Source of the DNA: an uncultured Mitsuokella sp.
GTDB taxonomy: Bacteria > Bacillota > Negativicutes > Selenomonadales > Selenomonadaceae
Reading direction: 5' to 3'
Length of the DNA stretch: 7,699 bases
Assembly (NCBI GenBank): GCA_900770895.1
Contig: CAAGMF010000070.1
Location: forward strand, 1-7,699
Positions 1 through 5,984 of this stretch are shown here, in pieces (positions within the stretch are counted from its first letter, which is position 1; each line of letters opens with the position of its first letter). The position numbers and the translations under genes are program-made. The notes beneath the pieces are model-generated. The model was not told where the DNA came from, did not search any database, and was given only the letters and a program-made list of their open reading frames with translations.

Positions 1-967
1 CAGCCTCGACCGGATAATCGCCGTTCGCCGTCTCGCCGGACAGCATGATCGCATCCGTACCATCGAGAATCGCGTTGCCGACATCGGAGACCTCGGCACG
101 CGTCGGACGCGGATTGTTCGTCATCGACTCGAGCATCTGCGTAGCGACGATGACCGGCTTGCCCGCCTTGTTGCACTTCTTGATGATCTCCTTCTGGATG
201 AGCGGCACGTCCTCGGCCGGCACCTCGACACCGAGGTCGCCGCGAGCTACCATGATGCCGTCAGAGACTTCGAGTATGGCATCGAAGTTCTTCACGCCCT
301 CGAGATTCTCGATCTTCGGCAGGATCTCCATGTGCCCGCCATGCTCGGTGATGAGCTTGCGAATGGCGATGACATCCTCCGGACGCTGGATGAACGATGC
401 CGCTACGAAATCCATATCCTGCTCGCAGCCGAATATGATGTCCTTGGCATCCTGCTCGGATATCGGCGGCAGACCGAGCGATACGCCCGGTGCGGCCACG
501 CGCTTCTTCGTGCTCATCTTGCCGCTGTTCTGGATGGTCGTGATGATATCCTTGCCTTTGATCTCATCGACCTTCAGCGCTACGAGGCCGTCGGAGAGCA
601 GCAGCGTGTCGCCCGGCTTCACCTCGGTATAAAGGCCCTTGTGGTTGACGGAGACATGCGTCTCGTCGCCCGGTATATCATCATAGGTGAGGGTGAATTT
701 CTCACCCTTCTGGAGCTGGACCTTGCCATCCTTGAACTCGCCGAGACGCATCTCCGGGCCTTTCGTGTCCAGGATCAGCGAGATGACCTTGCCCGCTTTC
801 TTTGCTCCCTCGCGCACCATGTTGATGCGGCCGAGGTGCTCCTTATGATCTCCATGTGAGAAATTGAACCGGGCACAGTTCATGCCATTCGCAATCAGTG
901 CATCCACGACCCCCGGCTTCTCCGTAGCCGGCCCCTGTGTGCAAATGATTTTCGTCTTTTTCAGCAA
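1..967 (-). CDS. pyk: Pyruvate kinase, 3' part cut off by the window edge
   Basis: Cytoplasmic glycolytic enzyme that transfers phosphate from phosphoenolpyruvate to ADP, giving pyruvate and ATP. About 321 residues are visible. Family motifs occur in order: RFNFSHGDH near residue 33, DTKGPEMRLGEF near 67 (start of the B domain), PKIENLEG near 217 (K218 is the expected phosphoryl-transfer lysine, E220 a metal ligand), MVARGDLGVE near 239 (D244 metal ligand), ATQMLESM near 275 (catalytic T276) and TDAIMLSGETANGDYP near 303. The allosteric C domain and any extra C-terminal PEP-utilizer-like domain lie outside the window. I chose the TTG at 967 because it gives the family-like N-terminus MLKKTKIICTQGP and has an SD-like AAAGGATGG about 8-10 nt upstream; no in-frame ATG fits. 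It has its own promoter and a structured leader. Identity is near certain. Confidence 0.97.
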   Translation of the reverse strand, partial: MLKKTKIICTQGPATEKPGVVDALIANGMNCARFNFSHGDHKEHLGRINMVREGAKKAGKVISLILDTKGPEMRLGEFKDGKVQLQKGEKFTLTYDDIPGDETHVSVNHKGLYTEVKPGDTLLLSDGLVALKVDEIKGKDIITTIQNSGKMSTKKRVAAPGVSLGLPPISEQDAKDIIFGCEQDMDFVAASFIQRPEDVIAIRKLITEHGGHMEILPKIENLEGVKNFDAILEVSDGIMVARGDLGVEVPAEDVPLIQKEIIKKCNKAGKPVIVATQMLESMTNNPRPTRAEVSDVGNAILDGTDAIMLSGETANGDYPVEA

Positions 968-985
968 AACAATCCCATCCTTTCT

Positions 986-1042
986 GCGGCGCCAAATAAC
1001 ACCGCTATAGAACCAGAGCCTTCCCCCTCAAAAAAGCTCCGG
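986..1042 (-). promoter_or_regulatory. Two tandem hairpins in the pyk leader
   Basis: In the minus-strand RNA, CCGGAGC (1042-1036) pairs with GCUCUGG (1019-1013) around a 16-nt loop containing a U run and a G run. Further on, GCGGUG (1005-1000) pairs with CGCCGC (991-986) around an 8-nt loop, ending a few bases before the pyk SD. Each stem contains one G-U pair that would be an A-C mismatch in the opposite strand, so both are intact only in pyk mRNA. Any regulatory function is inference. Confidence 0.4.
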
Positions 1043-1069
1043 CATTAAAATCTCTAGTGACGGTATTTA

Positions 1070-1098
1070 ATTCTACACCGTTTACGACAGTCTGTAAA
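1070..1098 (-). promoter_or_regulatory. Sigma-A-type promoter of pyk
   Basis: Reading the minus strand, TTTACA (1098-1093) is followed by exactly 17 bp and then TAGAAT (1075-1070). Both boxes match the sigma-A/sigma-70 consensus at 5 of 6 positions with ideal spacing. Transcription would start near 1064, giving a leader of about 97 nt. The surroundings are AT-rich and no better candidate lies nearer to pyk. Confidence 0.7.
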
Positions 1099-1242
1099 AG
1101 AAATATGACTTATGATACCATAACTCAGCCAGAAAGCACCGCATACAGCCATCGCTTATGATTCTCTGACAGAGCAGCAGCTTCCCTCATGGCGCTCACA
1201 GGCCCATTCCTCTCCTACATGCAAAATTCCACATGTATACAG

Positions 1243-1288
1243 AAAATCCTGCTGCCACAGACATTTTTCGTCGTGACAACAGGATTTT
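1243..1288 (-). terminator. Long hairpin downstream of mcp, possible intrinsic terminator
   Basis: In minus-strand RNA AAAAUCCUG (1288-1280) pairs with CAGGAUUUU (1251-1243). After a 2x2 internal loop, GUCAC (1277-1273) pairs with GUGGC (1258-1254), then GAC pairs with GUC across a single bulge, with a 7-nt loop: 17 pairs in all, starting 46 nt after the mcp stop. The weak point is the U tract, only UUUU and inside the stem. On the plus strand the same stem is followed by a T-rich run (1285-1303), so it may act in both directions. Confidence 0.5.
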
Positions 1289-1334
1289 ATTTTTATTATT
1301 TTATCGTTCTATGCTTTGTTTTCGCACTTGCGAC

Positions 1335-3056
1335 TCAGAGCTTGAATACGCGGATATCTCCATCGAGCTCCTGGGCCAGTTTCGACAGGGAATTGCTGGC
1401 CGAGGCGATATCGTTCGCCGAGGCCGTCTGCTCCTCGGTCGCCGCCGAGACCGACTGCATCTCGTCCGATATATTGCTGCTGTGCTCGTCGAGACTCTGT
1501 ACCGAACTCGTGATGAGCTGCGTATCATTCGATACACTGCGTATGGAGTCCGATATCCCGACCACTTCCGAGGTGATTCCCTCGATCAGCGATACGATCT
1601 CGTCAAAGGAATCCTTCAGCGCGCTGACGGACTGGGCTCCGCTGACGACGCGATCGCGGCCGGTCTGCATCGAGGCCACTGCCTCGTCGGTATCTTTCTG
1701 GATACCGCTGATGAGGGCGGCAATGCGCTTCGCTGCCTCCTGGGACTGCTCTGCCAGCTTGCGGACCTCGTCGGCGACGACGGCAAAGCCGCGTCCGGCC
1801 TCGCCGGCACGGGCAGCCTCGATGGCCGCATTGAGTGCCAGCAGGTTCGTCTGGTCAGCGATGCTCGAGATATCATCGACAATCTGGCCGATCTCCTTCG
1901 AGCGTTCACCGAGCTTGTCGACGATATCGGCCGATTCGCGGACGGTCTGCTCGACGGACTGCATCTGATCGACAGCCTCATCGACCGCTCCCGCACCACT
2001 GCGGGCCTTATCCGAAGCCTGCTTCGAGCTTTCCGTGACATGCACGGAGTTCGTCTCTACCTGCTGTATGGAGCTGGCTACCTCGTTGACCGCCTGGCTA
2101 CTCCTGTCGACGGCCTCGCGCTGACCTGCTGCCGCTGCAGCAGCATCGGTGACGGATTTCGCCACCTGGTTCGACGCCTGTGCCGACTGCTCCGAGCTGG
2201 CTGTGAGCTCCTCCGAGGCAGCTGCGAGCTGCTCGACGGTCTCCCGCAGCCGCCCCATCAGGCGGCTCAGATTCGTGCGTACCTCGATGAGGGCCTCCCA
2301 CATCTGGCCGAGCTCATCACCACGCTGCATATCCACGCCATGGTCGCGGAAATCGCAATCTTTCATGGCATGGCAGACGCGCATCATCTTCTCCAGTGCC
2401 CCGTTGATCTCGCGGATGATATAGTTCGCCGCGAGGAACAGCACGAGGAATGCCACTACGGATATGACGACCATCGTCACATTCGTACGGGTAGATGCGG
2501 CCTTGTTATTCTCCTCGGCAGCTGCAATCAGGTCATCGCAGTTCGACTGCATGTTATTGAGGACGTTCTTCAGACCGTTGAGGTCCTTTATACCGCGCTG
2601 GGCGTATATCTGACCGGCGCCCGAGATATCCTCGTTGATCGTCATCTTGATGATATCCGTAGCTGTGGCCTTGTATATCTGCCAGAACTTCTCCATATCA
2701 TCTACCTGTGGCTGCAACTCCGGATAATCGGCGGCCAGGGCCTTGTAATCGTTCATCGCGCTCTCGAAATCGACCGCATATTTGCTGTTCAGGTCATTCA
2801 GCATCTTCTGATGGCGTGACTTGTCCGGTGTAGCGATTGCCTCCAGCATAGCAGACTGGATCTTGCGCATATTGAGCTGCTCATCGCTGATGTAGCCCTT
2901 GGCCGGCATGTAAACATTCACGATTGTCGACACCGTCGACTGATTTTTCTGTAACGAATAAAAACCGGTCAAAGACACGACAGCCAGACCGATTGCGGCA
3001 ACGAATGCCAGGCATAGTATCTTGTAGGCCATGCGAACATTACTAAGCCACTTCAT
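1335..3056 (-). CDS. Methyl-accepting chemotaxis protein (4HB-type sensor)
   Basis: Inner-membrane chemoreceptor of 573 residues that senses outside the cell and controls CheA/CheW. Visible parts: a short cytoplasmic start, TM1 about residues 12-34, a helical outer sensor region about 36-190 resembling the four-helix-bundle 4HB_MCP type, TM2 about 193-215, HAMP about 215-268, and a long coiled-coil signalling domain. The conserved hairpin tip spans about 388-440 (IGQIVDDISSIADQTNLLAL, then AAIEAARAGEAGRGFAVVADE). The second methylation helix carries EEQTASANDIA near 541-551. The C-terminus ends DGDIRVFKL without an NWETF-like CheR/CheB tether. I start at the ATG at 3056 because AGGAGGGGG sits 6 nt upstream; an ATG at 3086 would add ten residues and has no comparable SD. 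The ligand cannot be deduced. No other chemotaxis gene is adjacent. Confidence 0.95.
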   Translation of the reverse strand: MKWLSNVRMAYKILCLAFVAAIGLAVVSLTGFYSLQKNQSTVSTIVNVYMPAKGYISDEQLNMRKIQSAMLEAIATPDKSRHQKMLNDLNSKYAVDFESAMNDYKALAADYPELQPQVDDMEKFWQIYKATATDIIKMTINEDISGAGQIYAQRGIKDLNGLKNVLNNMQSNCDDLIAAAEENNKAASTRTNVTMVVISVVAFLVLFLAANYIIREINGALEKMMRVCHAMKDCDFRDHGVDMQRGDELGQMWEALIEVRTNLSRLMGRLRETVEQLAAASEELTASSEQSAQASNQVAKSVTDAAAAAAGQREAVDRSSQAVNEVASSIQQVETNSVHVTESSKQASDKARSGAGAVDEAVDQMQSVEQTVRESADIVDKLGERSKEIGQIVDDISSIADQTNLLALNAAIEAARAGEAGRGFAVVADEVRKLAEQSQEAAKRIAALISGIQKDTDEAVASMQTGRDRVVSGAQSVSALKDSFDEIVSLIEGITSEVVGISDSIRSVSNDTQLITSSVQSLDEHSSNISDEMQSVSAATEEQTASANDIASASNSLSKLAQELDGDIRVFKL

Positions 3057-3148
3057 GTTCAACCCCCTCCTGAGTTCATACGTCACAGCCGCCCCCCATC
3101 GCGGTCGGGACGCATCGCGTTCTATCCCACATAGTCCTATTCGTATCT

Positions 3149-3177
3149 ATTTTATCAGCAAACAGTCCGAAAGTCCA
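3149..3177 (-). promoter_or_regulatory. Probable promoter of the chemoreceptor gene
   Basis: On the minus strand TGGACT (3177-3172) lies 17 bp before TAAAAT (3154-3149). A TG one base before the -10 makes it an extended -10 (TGATAAAAT). The -35 matches at only 4 of 6 positions, but the extended -10 can compensate. The start would be near 3142, with a leader of about 85 nt. The same -10 also resembles a flagellar sigma-28 box (see findings). Confidence 0.5.
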
Positions 3178-3314
3178 CCGAATAGCTATAATTGCTTAAG
3201 AAAGCTACTACTGTTCTAAAGAAATCATATATCGAGGGGCAATAAACTCATTCCGTCTGATAAGCGGACGATAGCGGGAGTGGAATAACTCAGGTTTTTG
3301 ACGTCTGGCGATGC

Positions 3315-3767
3315 TTATTTGCCGGCCAGAGCCTCGCGCACTAGCTGGTTGACGAGCTTGCCATCCGCCTTGCCTTTGACCTGCGGCATCAGCTTGCCCA
3401 TGACCTTGCCCATATCCTTCGGCGAAGCTGCACCGGTAGCTGCCACGGCCTCCTGCACGAGCTGGCGTATCTCATCCTCGCTGAGCTGCTTCGGCAGATA
3501 CGGAGTGAGTACATCGATTTCCTGCTGCGTCTGCTCGACGAGGTCAGTGCGACCGCCCTTCTTGAACTCCTCGATGGAGTCACGGCGCGACTTCACTTCC
3601 TTGGCTACGATGGCAGCCATATCATCCTCGGAGAGCTCCTTGTGGCCGCCATCGATCTCGGCCTGGCGGATCGCACCGCGGACCATGCGGATCGTATCGA
3701 GACGCAGCTTGTCGTGCGCCTTCATCGCTGCTTTCATATCACTCGTTAATTGTTCCTTTATCGACAT
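3315..3767 (-). CDS. yqeY: GatB/YqeY domain protein
   Basis: A 150-residue soluble protein of the YqeY family, which resembles the tail of the GatB subunit of the tRNA-dependent amidotransferase and may bind tRNA; its exact role is not settled. It spans the usual whole family length. Recognisable family segments are SRRDSIEEFKKGGRTDLVEQ near residue 60, IDVLTPYLPKQLSEDEI near 84 and the C-terminal KDMGKVMGKLMPQVKGKADG near 117. The start is the ATG at 3767, with the SD AAAGGAAG 8 nt upstream. The neighbour rpsU is its classic partner. An intrinsic terminator ends only a few bases before the SD and no promoter is visible in the 85-bp gap, so expression probably depends on readthrough from rpsU. 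I see no strong terminator in the first 100 bases after its stop. Confidence 0.93.
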   Translation of the reverse strand: MSIKEQLTSDMKAAMKAHDKLRLDTIRMVRGAIRQAEIDGGHKELSEDDMAAIVAKEVKSRRDSIEEFKKGGRTDLVEQTQQEIDVLTPYLPKQLSEDEIRQLVQEAVAATGAASPKDMGKVMGKLMPQVKGKADGKLVNQLVREALAGK

Positions 3768-3786
3768 GATTCATACTTCCTTTCCG

Positions 3787-3824
3787 AAAAAACAAAAACG
3801 CCTGCGAGCACATACTCGCAGGCG
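3787..3824 (-). terminator. Intrinsic terminator after rpsU
   Basis: In minus-strand RNA CGCCUGCGAG pairs perfectly over 10 bp with CUCGCAGGCG around a 6-nt loop (UAUGUG), followed at once by UUUUUGUUUUUU. This is a textbook Rho-independent terminator. It begins 28 nt after the rpsU stop and its U tract ends just before the yqeY SD. Confidence 0.95.
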
Positions 3825-3852
3825 CGTGTTTTGCAATCAGACTCTATCGAGC

Positions 3853-4032
3853 TTACCTGAATTTGCGTTTACGAGCTGCCTCAGACTTCTTCTTGCGGCG
3901 AACGCTCGGTTTCTCGTAATGTTCACGCTTTCTCACCTCGGCCAGTGTACCAGCCTTCTGAGACATACGTTTGAAACGGCGGAGAGCACTATCGATCGAC
4001 TCGTTTTTTCCGACTTTGATTTCGTTTGCCAT
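3853..4032 (-). CDS. rpsU: 30S ribosomal protein bS21
   Basis: A 59-residue, strongly basic small-subunit protein that binds near the 3' end of 16S rRNA on the platform and helps initiation on mRNA. The whole sequence fits the family: MANEIKVGKNESIDSALRRF at the start, KAGTLAEVRKREHYEKPSVR in the middle and a tail rich in Lys and Arg (KKKSEAARKRKFR). Length is normal. The start is the ATG at 4032, preceded 8 nt upstream by an unusually G-rich SD (GGAGGGGGGG, 4050-4041); extending to the ATG at 4080 would add 16 residues foreign to the family and run across the SD. It has its own consensus promoter and a strong terminator, so it can be made as a single-gene transcript within the larger cluster. 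Confidence 0.98.
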   Translation of the reverse strand: MANEIKVGKNESIDSALRRFKRMSQKAGTLAEVRKREHYEKPSVRRKKKSEAARKRKFR

Positions 4033-4040
4033 GCATATTT

Positions 4041-4050
4041 CCCCCCCTCC
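4041..4050 (-). promoter_or_regulatory. Very strong SD of rpsU, partly pairable with the leader
   Basis: GGAGGGGGGG lies 8 nt before the rpsU ATG. CUCC at 4063-4060 in the same leader can pair with the GGAG part around a 9-nt loop, which could mask the site. The G-rich SD settles the start at 4032. Control through this pairing is inference. Confidence 0.5.
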
Positions 4051-4066
4051 ACTGTATTGGGAGTTC

Positions 4067-4081
4067 TGTGGATTGACCACA
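4067..4081 (-). promoter_or_regulatory. Hairpin at the 5' end of rpsU mRNA
   Basis: UGUGG pairs perfectly with CCACA around UCAAU. The predicted start of transcription is near 4082, so the mRNA would begin with this 5-bp stem-loop. 5'-terminal stem-loops are known to protect some bacterial mRNAs from decay; that role here is inference. Confidence 0.35.
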
Positions 4082-4088
4082 CCATTAC

Positions 4089-4118
4089 ATTATACCGCAA
4101 CAGCTGATAGCCTGTCAA
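4089..4118 (-). promoter_or_regulatory. Consensus sigma-A promoter of rpsU
   Basis: The minus strand reads TTGACA (4118-4113), 18 bp, TATAAT (4094-4089). Both hexamers are perfect and the spacing is one above optimum. Transcription would start near 4082, giving a leader of about 50 nt. It lies in the gap between the HIT gene stop and rpsU, so bS21 can be made independently of the upstream operon. Confidence 0.92.
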
Positions 4119-4150
4119 CAAAAATCCCAATTAATGTTTCAAGGGTTTAC

Positions 4151-4498
4151 TCAGCCCGGTGGCCACTGCATAGACCGGCCACCAAGGATGTGGAAATGCA
4201 GATGCTTCACGCTCTGCCCGCCTTCCTCGCCGGTGTTGACCACGACGCGGAAGCCCTTCTCGGCAACGCCCAGCTGCCGGGCAAGCTTCGGTATCACCTC
4301 TACCAGTATATGGCTCGCCAGCTCGCTGTCCTCAGCGGTCAGCTCCAGGAGGCTGCCAATGTGCTTTTTCGGGATGACCAGCACATGCTCGGGGGCCTGC
4401 GGCTCCAGATCACGGAAAGCAACTACCTTATCATCCTCATAGACGATATTCGACGGAATCTCTTTCTGAGCGATCTTGCAAAAGATACAATCTGCCAT
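4151..4498 (-). CDS. HIT-family (Hint-like) nucleotide hydrolase
   Basis: A 115-residue soluble protein of the histidine triad superfamily, Hint/HinT branch, whose members hydrolyse purine nucleoside phosphoramidates and related adenylates. The signature HLHFHILGG near residues 99-107 carries the triad H99, H101 and H103; the middle histidine is the expected nucleophile. An N-terminal CIFC (C4, C7) suggests the zinc-binding form common in Firmicutes. The Hint segments FRDLEPQAPEHVLVIPKKHI near 28 and NTGEEGGQSVKHLHFH near 88 are intact, and the protein ends GGRSMQWPPG. I chose the ATG at 4498, with SD GAGGTG 7 nt upstream; longer versions from upstream ATGs add non-homologous residues. It lies 127 nt after mtaB and 118 nt before rpsU. 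I see no convincing promoter of its own, so it probably shares the mtaB transcript. Physiological substrate unknown. Confidence 0.95.
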   Translation of the reverse strand: MADCIFCKIAQKEIPSNIVYEDDKVVAFRDLEPQAPEHVLVIPKKHIGSLLELTAEDSELASHILVEVIPKLARQLGVAEKGFRVVVNTGEEGGQSVKHLHFHILGGRSMQWPPG

Positions 4499-4610
4499 CA
4501 GTATACACCTCGCTTTCACTGACCTATGGCAATTGAAACATGCCATTATGTTATTTATTCGTGGCAAAGGATGAAATCCCTGCCGGGTACTGCAATTAAT
4601 CTGACTTATT

Positions 4611-4630
4611 GCTGATTTTTTTCAATCAGC
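4611..4630 (-). other. Hairpin overlapping the mtaB stop codon
   Basis: GCTGATT (4611-4617) and AATCAGC (4624-4630) form a perfect 7-bp inverted repeat with a 6-nt loop, covering the mtaB TGA at 4628-4626. In the mtaB RNA the loop is A-rich and no U tract follows, so it is not a normal terminator; an end-of-message stabiliser is possible. Confidence 0.3.
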
Positions 4631-5984
4631 TGTCAGCTCTGTCCTCCGGGGAAACCGGCTCGCCCCAGAGACCGTCGCGGTAAGTACGCTCGAGGTGCAT
4701 CTCGTAAATCTCGCCCGTCTGCACCGGCGCGTCCGTATAGACGCGGATATAGTTGTCTGTGAGGCCATCGGTGATCCCATCCTCGCACGTCTCGAACAGT
4801 ACGCGCAGCGTGCGCCCGATAAAGGCCCGGTGGAACTCGTCCGCCTTGCGCTGGGCCATGGCCTGCATGCGGTGCACGCGGTCCTTCTTCACCGGCTCCG
4901 GCACCTGATCCGGCCGGGCTGCTGCCGGCGTACCGGGCCGCCGCGAGTACGGGAAGACATGCATGCGGGCGAAATTCATCTGCTCCGCGAATGCGAGGCT
5001 CTGCTGGAACATCTCCTCCGTCTCCCCGGGGAACCCGACGATGATATCCGTCGAAACCGCCACGCCCGGCACCTCGCGCTCCACCGTCTCGATGAGCCGC
5101 GCGAACTCCGCCGTATCGTAGTGGCGGTTCATCGCCTTCAGCACGGCATCCGACCCCGCCTGCAGCGGCAGATGGAGATGCGCACAGAACCGGTCATCAC
5201 TTCGTATGAGCTCGAACAGCTCCGGTGACAGCTCGAGCGACTCCAGCGAACCGAGCCGCAGGCGCCGCAGCCCCGGCACCGACAGCACGGCCCGGCAGGC
5301 ATCAGCCAGGTTGCGTCCCTTCTCCGGCACGCCGTCACGCACGAAATCACGCCCATAAGCCCCGAGATGGATCCCCGTCAGCACGATCTCCCAGTAGCCG
5401 GCATCGACCAGCTTCCGGGCCTCGGCCTTTATGCTGTCCAGCGGACGCGACTTCACCGGCCCACGGGCATAGGGTATGATGCAGTACGAGCAGAAATTCT
5501 CGCAGCCATCCTCGATTTTCAGAAAAGCCCGCGTGCGCTGCGGCATATCGTACAGCGGGATATCCTCGAAAACCCGCGACTCAAGAGCGTTGTCTATATC
5601 CTCGAGAACCGGCTTCGCCACTCCTGCCGCCGTGCCGTCCTCGCGCAGTGCCTGCTCGACATAATCGACGATGCGGTGTCGTTCCCGCGTCCCGAGCACC
5701 ACGCGCACACCCTCGATTTTCTCGATCTCCTCCGGCGCCACCTGGGCATAGCAGCCGCAGACCGCCACGACCGCCCGCTCATTCTGCCGGTGCGCCCGCC
5801 GGATGATCTGCCGCGACTTCTTATCCCCGAAACTCGTGACCGAGCAGGTGTTGATGACATAGGCATCCGCCGGACTGTCAAACGGCACGATATCGAACCC
5901 CGCCTGCCGGAAAAGCCCCTCAAGGCTCTCCGTCTCCACCTGATTCACCTTGCACCCAAGTGCCATGAAAGCAACGCTTGGCAA
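4626..5984 (-). CDS. mtaB: tRNA t6A37 methylthiotransferase MtaB
   Basis: A 452-residue radical SAM enzyme that converts t6A at position 37 of ANN-decoding tRNAs to ms2t6A (YqeV in B. subtilis). The N-terminal UPF0004 domain has the three ligands of the auxiliary [4Fe-4S] cluster: C11 in LGCKVNQVE, C47 in NTCSVT and C78 in CGCYAQ. The radical SAM cluster motif is C161-x3-C165-x2-C168 followed by IIPYARGPVKSR. Further marks are VLTGIHLGAYGRD near 201, HLPLQAGSD near 271 and IIVGFPGETEEMF near 314; a TRAM-like RNA-binding end occupies about 388-442. GCKVNQVE and the length favour MtaB over MiaB or RimO. The start is a TTG at 5984: AAGGAG lies about 8-9 nt upstream and the resulting MPSVAFMALGCK aligns with the family, whereas the ATG six codons later has no SD. 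It follows rsmE by 77 nt. Confidence 0.95.
   Translation of the reverse strand: MPSVAFMALGCKVNQVETESLEGLFRQAGFDIVPFDSPADAYVINTCSVTSFGDKKSRQIIRRAHRQNERAVVAVCGCYAQVAPEEIEKIEGVRVVLGTRERHRIVDYVEQALREDGTAAGVAKPVLEDIDNALESRVFEDIPLYDMPQRTRAFLKIEDGCENFCSYCIIPYARGPVKSRPLDSIKAEARKLVDAGYWEIVLTGIHLGAYGRDFVRDGVPEKGRNLADACRAVLSVPGLRRLRLGSLESLELSPELFELIRSDDRFCAHLHLPLQAGSDAVLKAMNRHYDTAEFARLIETVEREVPGVAVSTDIIVGFPGETEEMFQQSLAFAEQMNFARMHVFPYSRRPGTPAAARPDQVPEPVKKDRVHRMQAMAQRKADEFHRAFIGRTLRVLFETCEDGITDGLTDNYIRVYTDAPVQTGEIYEMHLERTYRDGLWGEPVSPEDRADS

Larger units (their letters stand above)
968..1334. other. Intergenic region between mcp and pyk
   Basis: This 367-bp stretch holds no recognisable protein gene. From the mcp side it contains a long hairpin (1243-1288), a possible 24-codon ORF with a good SD (1125-1199, see findings), short repeats, the pyk promoter (1070-1098), two leader hairpins (986-1042) and the pyk SD. 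It is clearly more AT-rich than the flanking genes. I found no match to a riboswitch class I know. Confidence 0.7.

Noticed and set aside
1233..2819. 528-codon open frame on the plus strand, antisense to the chemoreceptor
   Set aside because: It is the shadow of a GC-rich gene in a fixed antisense frame. The minus-strand frame has full MCP domain architecture, and the antisense translation has no recognisable domain and no good SD.
3240..3300. Hairpin with TCCG/CGGA and ACTC/GAGT arms as a yqeY terminator
   Set aside because: The stems are short, separated by a large internal loop and not followed by a U tract.
3057..3314. c-di-GMP (GEMM) or other riboswitch before the chemoreceptor gene
   Set aside because: Such riboswitches are known upstream of chemoreceptor genes, but I could not find the conserved GEMM core or another familiar motif in this 258-bp region.
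4119..4150. CCC...GGGATTTTT after the HIT gene as its terminator
   Set aside because: Only three G-C pairs with a 14-nt loop; too weak, and the T run leads directly into the rpsU -35 box.
4158..4183. 7-bp inverted repeat GGTGGCC/GGCCACC in the 3' end of the HIT gene
   Set aside because: No U tract follows and it lies in coding sequence, where a GC-rich repeat of this size can arise by chance.
4134..4541. Inverted 9-mers ATGTTTCAA (4134-4142) and TTGAAACAT (4533-4541) flanking the HIT gene
   Set aside because: Too short, with no longer flanking match, no target duplication and no transposase; not evidence of a mobile element.
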